Origin: RGIG8767 sp964386235
Lineage (GTDB): Bacteria > Bacillota > Clostridia > Lachnospirales > Lachnospiraceae
NCBI GenBank assembly: GCA_964386235.1
Contig: CAYLSH010000065.1
Location: 1-10,866, forward strand
Direction of reading: 5' to 3'
DNA length: 10,866 nt
Part shown: positions 5,316 through 10,866 of the stretch, in pieces
Numbering within the stretch: position 1 is the first letter of the stretch
How the letters are laid out: the number at the start of each line of letters is the position of its first letter
The notes under the pieces: model-generated
Seen by the model: the letters and a program-made list of their open reading frames with translations, nothing else
The model's database searches: none
Told to the model about the DNA's origin: nothing
Made by a program: the position numbers and the translations under genes

Positions 5316-6992
5316 ATGAGAAGTGATGCAGCAAAAAAAGGTGCCAGTCAGGCTCCGCACAGATCGTTGTTTAATGCATTGGGATATACAAAAGAGGAAC
5401 TGGAAAGACCTTTGATCGGTATTGTCTGTTCCCACAATGAGATCGTTCCGGGACATATGAATCTGGACAAGATCGCAGAAGCAGTCAAGATGGGAGTTGC
5501 CATGGCAGGCGGTACTCCGGTTATGTTCCCGGCAATCGCTGTATGTGATGGAATTGCCATGGGACATACGGGTATGAAGTACTCTTTAGTAACCAGGGAT
5601 CTGATTGCAGACAGTACGGAATGTATGGCACTTGCGCACCAGTTTGATGCATTGGTGTGTATTCCTAACTGTGATAAGAATGTACCGGGACTTCTGATGG
5701 CGGCAGCCAGACTGAATATCCCCACGATCTTTGTATCCGGCGGACCGATGCTTGCCGGCAAAGTACAGGGATGCAAGACCAGCCTTTCTTCTTTGTTTGA
5801 AGCGGTTGGTGCACAGGCAGCCGGTAAGATTACGATGGAAGAACTCGAAGAGTATGAAGAAAAAGCATGTCCGACCTGCGGTTCCTGCTCCGGTATGTAT
5901 ACGGCTAACTCCATGAACTGTCTGACAGAGGCAATCGGTATGGGACTTCCGGGTAACGGTACCATTCCGGCAGTATATTCAGAGAGAATCCGTCTGGCAA
6001 AACATGCAGGCATGAAGATCATGGAACTCCTTGAAAAAGACATCAAGCCCCGTGATATTATGACAAAAGAAGCGTTTTACAATGCCCTTGCCGTGGATAT
6101 GGCACTGGGTTGTTCTACCAACTCCATGCTTCATCTTCCGGCGATTGCGCATGAATGCGGCATAGATCTGGATCTTTCCATTGCCAATGAGATCAGTGCA
6201 AAGACCCCGAACCTTTGCCATTTAGCACCGGCAGGACACACCTATATCGAAGAACTCAACGAAGCCGGCGGTGTGTATGCGGTTATGAATGAGTTGAATA
6301 AGAAGAATCTGCTCAATACCGATCTGATTACCTGTACCGGTAAGACGGTAAAAGAGAATATAGAAGGATGCGTAAATAAGAATCCGGATGTTATTCGTCC
6401 GATTGACAACCCTTACAGCGAAGTGGGCGGTATTGCCGTTCTTTCCGGTAACATTGCACCGGATACCTGCGTGGTAAAACGTTCCGCAGTTGTGGATGAG
6501 ATGTTAGTTCACGAAGGTCCTGCGCGTGTGTTTGATTGTGAAGAAGATGCGATCGCAGCAATCAAAGGCGGCAGGATCGTGGATGGCGATGTGGTTGTAA
6601 TCCGTTACGAAGGACCAAAGGGTGGCCCCGGTATGCGGGAAATGCTTAACCCGACTTCTGCAATCGCCGGAATGGGTCTTGGCAGTACCGTTGCCCTGAT
6701 TACGGACGGAAGATTCTCCGGTGCATCCAGAGGCGCATCCATCGGTCATGTTTCACCGGAAGCAGCGGTGGGTGGTCCGATCGCGTTGATCGAAGAAGGG
6801 GATATCATAAAGATTGACATTCCGGCAAATACGATCAATGTCAATGTATCGGATGAAGTGTTAGCAGAACGTAAAAAGAACTGGACTCCGAGAGAACCGA
6901 AGATCAACAGCGGTTATCTTGCGAGATATCGTCAGCTTGTAACAAGCGGTAACAGGGGAGCAATTTTGGAGATTCCGGATAATAAGCAATAA
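5316..6992 (+). CDS. ilvD: Dihydroxy-acid dehydratase
   Basis: This 558-residue iron-sulfur dehydratase makes the 2-keto acid precursors of valine/leucine and isoleucine from the dihydroxy acids. Visible marks: IVPGHMNL (43-50), CDGIAMGHTGMKYS (77-90, metal-ligand D78), NCDKNVPG (118-125, cluster cysteine C119 and the lysine K121 that is carbamylated in characterised relatives), CPTCGSCSGMYTANSMNC (185-202, cluster cysteine C191), GPKGGPGMREM (433-443) and TDGRFSGASRG (463-473, catalytic serine region). C38 in GIVCSHNEIVPG is near the place of the third cluster ligand of [2Fe-2S] enzymes, but the alignment there is uncertain, so the cluster type is left open. It follows leuB by 70 nt and may have its own promoter. 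Confidence 0.97.
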   Translation: MRSDAAKKGASQAPHRSLFNALGYTKEELERPLIGIVCSHNEIVPGHMNLDKIAEAVKMGVAMAGGTPVMFPAIAVCDGIAMGHTGMKYSLVTRDLIADSTECMALAHQFDALVCIPNCDKNVPGLLMAAARLNIPTIFVSGGPMLAGKVQGCKTSLSSLFEAVGAQAAGKITMEELEEYEEKACPTCGSCSGMYTANSMNCLTEAIGMGLPGNGTIPAVYSERIRLAKHAGMKIMELLEKDIKPRDIMTKEAFYNALAVDMALGCSTNSMLHLPAIAHECGIDLDLSIANEISAKTPNLCHLAPAGHTYIEELNEAGGVYAVMNELNKKNLLNTDLITCTGKTVKENIEGCVNKNPDVIRPIDNPYSEVGGIAVLSGNIAPDTCVVKRSAVVDEMLVHEGPARVFDCEEDAIAAIKGGRIVDGDVVVIRYEGPKGGPGMREMLNPTSAIAGMGLGSTVALITDGRFSGASRGASIGHVSPEAAVGGPIALIEEGDIIKIDIPANTINVNVSDEVLAERKKNWTPREPKINSGYLARYRQLVTSGNRGAILEIPDNKQ

Positions 6993-7021
6993 GAACAGGC
7001 GGGATAAAACGAATTTGGTAG

Positions 7022-7040
7022 GTCATTGCAATGCAGTGAC
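7022..7040 (+). promoter_or_regulatory. Near-perfect palindrome/hairpin just before the ilvB SD
   Basis: GTCATTGCA-A-TGCAGTGAC has 9-nt arms that match except for one T/G pair, which is a wobble pair in RNA. As RNA it forms a 6-bp stem with a 7-nt loop ending two bases before the GGAGG of ilvB. It could tune ilvB translation relative to ilvD, stabilise a processed mRNA end, or be a DNA operator. No experimental role is implied. Confidence 0.45.
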
Positions 7041-7042
7041 AT

Positions 7043-7047
7043 GGAGG
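7043..7047 (+). promoter_or_regulatory. Ribosome binding site that sets the ilvB start
   Basis: GGAGG is 6 nt before the ATG at 7054. A longer in-frame reading starting with TTG at 7015 would translate through the hairpin and this SD, adding 13 residues unlike the family. The ATG gives MKLTGSEIV, the usual start. Confidence 0.85.
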
Positions 7048-7053
7048 TATTTG

Positions 7054-8733
7054 ATGAAATTAACAGGATCGGAAATTGTAATTGAATGTTTAAAAGAACA
7101 GGGAGTGGATACGGTTTTTGGCTATCCGGGCGGCACCATTTTAAATGTGTACGATGCTTTGTACAAACACCAGGATGAGATTTTTCATGTTTTAACCAGC
7201 CATGAGCAGGGAGCTGCCCATGCAGCGGACGGTTATGCAAGAGCAACGGGCAAAGTGGGTGTCTGTTTTGCTACCAGCGGACCGGGTGCAACGAATCTGG
7301 TTACGGGTATTGCAACCGCATATATGGACAGTATTCCTGTGGTTGCGATTACAGCAAATGTCAATCTTCCGGCTCTTGGAAAGGACTCCTTCCAGGAAGT
7401 GGATATTGCCGGTGTGGTTATGCCGATTACCAAACACAGTTACATCGTAAAAGATGTAAAGGATCTTGCCAGAACGATCCGCAAAGCTTTCCAGATCGCG
7501 AAGAGTGGTCGGCCGGGCCCGGTTCTTGTGGATATTACCAAGGATGTTACGGCGGCACTTTGCGATTATGAAAGACAGACGCCGGCACCTTTACTTCGAA
7601 ACGGCAAATATTCCGATCAGGACATCGATGATGTGGTAAAAGTGATTCAGGAAGCCAAAAAACCATTTATTTATCTGGGTGGTGGTGCAATTGCATCGGA
7701 TGCCTATAAGGAAGTGGCAGAGTTTGCGGAACTGATTGATGCACCGGTATGTGATACCCTGATGGGCAAGGGCGCATTTGATGGCAACAGTGACCGTTAT
7801 ACCGGTATGATCGGTATGCATGGTACTAAGGTCAGCAACTTTGGGGTAAGTGAGTGTGACCTTCTGATCGCTCTGGGTGCACGTTTTTCTGACCGTGTTG
7901 TGGGAAACGCCGCAAAATTTGCTTCCAATGCCAAGGTACTTCACATTGATATTGATGCAGCTGAGATTGATAAAAATATCAAAACCTACACCTCCATCGT
8001 TGGCGATTTGAAAGAAGTGTTAAATAAAATCAATTCCCGATTGGAGAAACAGGAACACAATACCTGGATGATGCATATTCATGAATTGAAGGAGAGATAC
8101 CCATTAAGTTACGATAAAAATGTTCTCTCCGGTCCCTATATCATAGAAGAAATTGACCGGATCACGGAAGGCAAAGCCGTGATCACCACGGATGTCGGAC
8201 AGCATCAGATGTGGGCGGCACAGTATTATCATTATACAAAGCCCCGTACATTTTTATCATCCGGAGGACTCGGAACAATGGGATACGGACTGGGTGCCTG
8301 CATTGGTGCCAAGATGGGATGTCCGGATAAGATCTGTATCAATATTGCAGGGGATGGCTGCTTCCGTATGAATATGAATGAACTGGCAACGGCTTCCCGT
8401 TACAATATCCCGATCATACAGGTTGTAATCAATAACCATGTACTGGGTATGGTTAGACAGTGGCAGTCCTTATTCTATGACCATCGTTACTCACAGACGA
8501 TTTTAGATGACAAAGTGGATTTTGCAAAAGTAGCGGAAGGACTTGGTTGTGAGGCGATCACGATTACCACAAAAGAAGAAGTGGCACCGGCAATCGAAAG
8601 GGCAATTGCCTGCAGGAAACCGGTACTTCTTAACTGCATTATTGATAAGGATGATTGCGTATTCCCAATGGTGCCGGCAGGAGCACCTATTACGGAAGCA
8701 TTTGATGCAGAAGATCTGAAAAATAAAAAATAA
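7054..8733 (+). CDS. ilvB: Acetolactate synthase, catalytic (large) subunit
   Basis: This 559-residue thiamine-diphosphate enzyme condenses pyruvate with pyruvate or 2-oxobutyrate, the first common step of Val/Leu and Ile synthesis. Marks: FGYPGGTIL (22-30), TSHEQGAAHAADGYARATGK (48-67) with the ThDP-activating E51, FATSGPGATNLVTGIA (72-87), DSFQEVD (111-117), RFSDRVVGN (277-285) in the FAD region, the ThDP/Mg motif from GDG (433-435) to NN (460-461), and LGMVRQWQ (464-471). These fit the anabolic, FAD-containing type rather than catabolic AlsS. The small regulatory subunit (ilvN/ilvH) does not follow, so it must be encoded elsewhere or be absent. It is 61 nt after ilvD and 15 nt before the L,D-transpeptidase gene, with no terminator between. 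Confidence 0.96.
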   Translation: MKLTGSEIVIECLKEQGVDTVFGYPGGTILNVYDALYKHQDEIFHVLTSHEQGAAHAADGYARATGKVGVCFATSGPGATNLVTGIATAYMDSIPVVAITANVNLPALGKDSFQEVDIAGVVMPITKHSYIVKDVKDLARTIRKAFQIAKSGRPGPVLVDITKDVTAALCDYERQTPAPLLRNGKYSDQDIDDVVKVIQEAKKPFIYLGGGAIASDAYKEVAEFAELIDAPVCDTLMGKGAFDGNSDRYTGMIGMHGTKVSNFGVSECDLLIALGARFSDRVVGNAAKFASNAKVLHIDIDAAEIDKNIKTYTSIVGDLKEVLNKINSRLEKQEHNTWMMHIHELKERYPLSYDKNVLSGPYIIEEIDRITEGKAVITTDVGQHQMWAAQYYHYTKPRTFLSSGGLGTMGYGLGACIGAKMGCPDKICINIAGDGCFRMNMNELATASRYNIPIIQVVINNHVLGMVRQWQSLFYDHRYSQTILDDKVDFAKVAEGLGCEAITITTKEEVAPAIERAIACRKPVLLNCIIDKDDCVFPMVPAGAPITEAFDAEDLKNKK

Positions 8734-8748
8734 AGGATACCATCACAG

Positions 8749-10185
8749 ATGAAAAAACATATAAAAGTTCTGATGGGATGTGTGTTCGTAATCTGTTTAC
8801 TGTTAGGCCTGGGTTACCTGGGCCTATCCGTATATTATGAAAATGGTTTTTCCTTTCAGACATATATTAACGGCGTTTATTGTACGGGCAAGAATGTGGA
8901 AACGGTCAACCGGGAACTGAATCAGGCATATGAGTATGAAGGGCTTACTGTATACGTTAATAACACCGGTTTTTATATTGATGCGGATGCCATATCCTAT
9001 GAATATGACTACAGAGAGCCGCTTGATCATTACCTGAAGCAACAGAATCCCTATCTTTGGATCGAAAATCTGATCGAAGGACGTGATGAATATGAATTGT
9101 TCCCCAAGGTTACATATGATCAGGAAGCGTTGGATCAAATCATAGAAGATAATATTAGTAAACGAAATCTTCCCCTTGTGCGGGGAGTGACCTTACAGGC
9201 AACGGAAGACGGTTTTTTGCTCAACGACACCAAGAAAAATGTATTGGATGAATCAAAACTTGCAGAATTGATAAAAAATGCCCTGGAAGAAGGAAAAAAT
9301 TCTATTAATCCTGCATTTGAAGATTGTTTTTATGATATACCCTATAGTAAGGACGAAGAAGAACTTCTTGCATTTTACGAATCTGTAAATACTTATCAGT
9401 CCCGACAGGCAGTGTATCATTTTGGAGAAGAGGAAGAGAAACTGGGAGCGGGAGAACTGGCAAAGACACTTGTATGCTATCCGGATTTTCTTTTGCCGAA
9501 AAAGGAACTGCCGGCGGATTACCGGGAACGGTATTTTGATAAAGAAGGAGTGCTTCTTAGAGATGAGGATGCGATAAAGGAAGTGTTGGAAGATTGCTTT
9601 TCTTCCTATAATACCTATCGCAATCATGTATTTACCACACATGACGGCAGGGTATTGACGATCAAAGGCGGTACCTACGGCAATCAGATCAATATGAAAA
9701 AAGAAAGGGATGAATTTGCGAAATTCCTTTCTTCGGATGTGATCTTTTACGACCGGACTGCTGAATATATAAGGGAGGTACCGATCAAAGGGAAAAATGA
9801 TATTGGGGATACCTACATTGAGGTGGATATCGGACAACAGAAGATGTTTTATTATAAAGATGGAGAATTGTATCTGCAGACGGATGTGGTAACAGGTAAA
9901 AACCATGCAACAAGGGAAGAGGTCTGCTATGTGTATGCCAAACAGAAAAACCGTGTATTAAGAGGACCGGGATATGCTTCGCCTGTAAAATTCTGGATGC
10001 CGGTAAGCGGCGGCATTGGAATCCATGATGCATCCTGGAGAAAAGAGTATGGCGGTGACATATACATAAAAAACGGTTCCCATGGCTGCATTAATACACC
10101 CTTGGACATCGTGGAGAAGATGTATGAGGTGGTAGAAGTGGGAACGCCCTGTATATTGTATTATGGATTAGAGGAAACGGACTAA
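8749..10185 (+). CDS. Membrane-anchored L,D-transpeptidase (YkuD domain)
   Basis: This 478-residue protein should cross-link peptidoglycan through 3-3 (L,D) bonds outside the cell. It begins with a short basic end and one membrane helix (about 8-29). The long middle (about 35-345) resembles the putative peptidoglycan-binding regions found ahead of YkuD domains in clostridial enzymes; this part is weakly conserved and I assign it with less confidence. The C-terminal YkuD domain (about 355-472) has the full catalytic signature: H426 in GIGIHDAS, then SHGCIN (444-449) with nucleophile C447. AAAGGA overlaps the ilvB stop and lies 11 nt before the ATG, a rather long spacing. The 15-nt gap implies co-transcription with ilvB, an unexpected partner. 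Specific family numbering (Ldt1, 2, ...) cannot be given. Confidence 0.9.
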   Translation: MKKHIKVLMGCVFVICLLLGLGYLGLSVYYENGFSFQTYINGVYCTGKNVETVNRELNQAYEYEGLTVYVNNTGFYIDADAISYEYDYREPLDHYLKQQNPYLWIENLIEGRDEYELFPKVTYDQEALDQIIEDNISKRNLPLVRGVTLQATEDGFLLNDTKKNVLDESKLAELIKNALEEGKNSINPAFEDCFYDIPYSKDEEELLAFYESVNTYQSRQAVYHFGEEEEKLGAGELAKTLVCYPDFLLPKKELPADYRERYFDKEGVLLRDEDAIKEVLEDCFSSYNTYRNHVFTTHDGRVLTIKGGTYGNQINMKKERDEFAKFLSSDVIFYDRTAEYIREVPIKGKNDIGDTYIEVDIGQQKMFYYKDGELYLQTDVVTGKNHATREEVCYVYAKQKNRVLRGPGYASPVKFWMPVSGGIGIHDASWRKEYGGDIYIKNGSHGCINTPLDIVEKMYEVVEVGTPCILYYGLEETD

Positions 10186-10221
10186 AAACCGGATGCCTGT
10201 TTGGTTTTCCGCTTTACCGTA

Positions 10222-10250
10222 TTGACGTGTGAAGAAAATAGATGTAAAAT
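10222..10250 (+). promoter_or_regulatory. Sigma-A-type promoter of serC
   Basis: TTGACG (10222-10227) and TAAAAT (10245-10250) are exactly 17 nt apart, giving a start near 10257 and a leader of about 35 nt. Only a weak 6-bp AAAACC/GGTTTT stem without a T tract follows the transpeptidase gene, so read-through into serC is also possible. Confidence 0.65.
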
Positions 10251-10275
10251 GTTGTGTAATGCGATTTGAGAAGTT

Positions 10276-10282
10276 AAGGAGG
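10276..10282 (+). promoter_or_regulatory. Strong SD that supports the GTG start of serC
   Basis: AAGGAGG lies 9 nt before the GTG at 10292. The resulting (M)ARIYNFSAGPA opening is the normal N-terminus of the family, so GTG is the start. Confidence 0.85.
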
Positions 10283-10291
10283 AGATAGATC

Positions 10292-10866
10292 GTGGCAAGA
10301 ATTTATAATTTTTCAGCAGGTCCGGCAGTTTTACCTGAGGAAGTACTTAAAGAAGCTGCAGCAGAAATGTTAGATTATAACGGGACAGGAATGTCTGTAA
10401 TGGAGATGAGCCATCGTTCCAAGGCATATGATGCGATTATCAAAGAAGCAGAACAGGATTTAAGGGACTTAATGAATATCCCGGATAACTATAAAGTTCT
10501 GTTTGTTCAGGGTGGAGCAAGCCTTATCTTTGCATCCGTACCTATGAACTTAATGAAAAATAAGAAAGCAGGCTATATCTTAACGGGTCAGTGGGCAAAA
10601 AAGGCATATCAGGAAGCAAAGATTTATGGAGAAGCCGTAGAACTGGCATCCAGTGCGGATGAAACATTCTCTTATATCCCGGATTGTTCCGACCTTCCGA
10701 TCACGGACGATATGGATTATGTATATATTTGTGAAAACAATACGATTTACGGAACCAAATTCAAAACATTACCCGATACCAAGGGCAAACCATTAGTTGC
10801 TGATTTATCCTCCTGTTTCTTATCCGAACCGGTAGATGTGACAAAATATGGTATGCTTTACGCAGG
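10292..10866 (+). CDS. serC: Phosphoserine aminotransferase, N-terminal part (cut by right edge)
   Basis: The first 191 residues of a PLP-dependent aminotransferase that converts 3-phosphohydroxypyruvate and glutamate to phosphoserine, the second step of serine synthesis. Family marks: YNFSAGPAVLP (5-15), MSHRSK (39-44) with substrate-binding H41 and R42, QGGAS (73-77) for the phosphate of PLP, W101 in the ring-stacking position, ENNTIYGT (148-155) and ADLSS (170-174) with D171. The window stops at YGMLYA, just before the expected PLP-binding lysine, so catalytic completeness cannot be checked. It starts with GTG behind a strong SD and has its own promoter. Truncation is due to the window edge, not to damage. 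Confidence 0.96.
   Translation, partial: MARIYNFSAGPAVLPEEVLKEAAAEMLDYNGTGMSVMEMSHRSKAYDAIIKEAEQDLRDLMNIPDNYKVLFVQGGASLIFASVPMNLMKNKKAGYILTGQWAKKAYQEAKIYGEAVELASSADETFSYIPDCSDLPITDDMDYVYICENNTIYGTKFKTLPDTKGKPLVADLSSCFLSEPVDVTKYGMLYA

Noticed and set aside
5348..6046. Long minus-strand reading frame inside ilvD (232 codons)
   Set aside because: It is antisense to a well-conserved gene, shows no recognisable protein features and has no promoter or ribosome site of note.
9253..9906. Long minus-strand reading frame inside the L,D-transpeptidase gene (217 codons)
   Set aside because: Its composition is rich in Ile, Phe and Lys as expected of the complement of this gene; no family motif is seen.
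10186..10215. Terminator after the L,D-transpeptidase gene
   Set aside because: The only stem is a 6-bp AAAACC/GGTTTT pair with a 12-nt loop and no T tract; too weak to call.
1..10866. Mobile element, phage, CRISPR or defence system
   Set aside because: All reading frames with recognisable motifs are core metabolic, tRNA-modification, secretion or cell-wall genes; no transposase, integrase, target-site duplication or spacer-repeat pattern was seen.

Overview
The window reads as an ordinary chromosomal stretch of a low-to-mid GC Gram-positive anaerobe. The proteins, the SD-type ribosome sites, the sigma-A-like promoters and the tgt-yajC neighbourhood fit the Clostridia best, probably Lachnospiraceae; this placement is from family resemblance only. 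Every base over about 300 nt is covered by a gene; the longest gene-free stretch is the 286-nt divergent region between aroC and vanY.

Layout: positions 1-54 hold a structured repeat ending in an intrinsic terminator. It is followed by aroC (chorismate synthase) on the minus strand. A divergent promoter region (about 1167-1452) separates it from a plus-strand run: a VanY-type D,D-carboxypeptidase, tgt (tRNA-guanine transglycosylase, 2 nt after vanY) and yajC (Sec accessory protein). The run ends at a second copy of the repeat and terminator (about 3970-4053). Next comes a branched-chain amino acid block, leuB-ilvD-ilvB, with a membrane-anchored L,D-transpeptidase 15 nt behind ilvB, and then the first 191 codons of serC, cut by the right edge.

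How the genes work together: aroC, leuB, ilvD, ilvB and serC are all anabolic (aromatic, Leu/Ile/Val and Ser pathways). VanY and the L,D-transpeptidase are both extracytoplasmic peptidoglycan enzymes and could be biochemically sequential: trimming pentapeptide stems, then cross-linking tetrapeptide stems. tgt modifies tRNA, and yajC sits in its common place after tgt. None of the missing pathway partners (leuA/C/D, ilvC, ilvN, secD/F, queA) lies in the window.

I see no mobile element, CRISPR array, phage gene or defence system. The least-explained features are non-coding: a 54-bp exact repeat present in two intergenic regions about 4 kb apart, part of a larger folded element; a perfect 19-bp palindrome ahead of leuB placed as a LysR-type activator site would be; a dyad across the yajC promoter; and small hairpins abutting the ribosome sites of ilvB, vanY and aroC.
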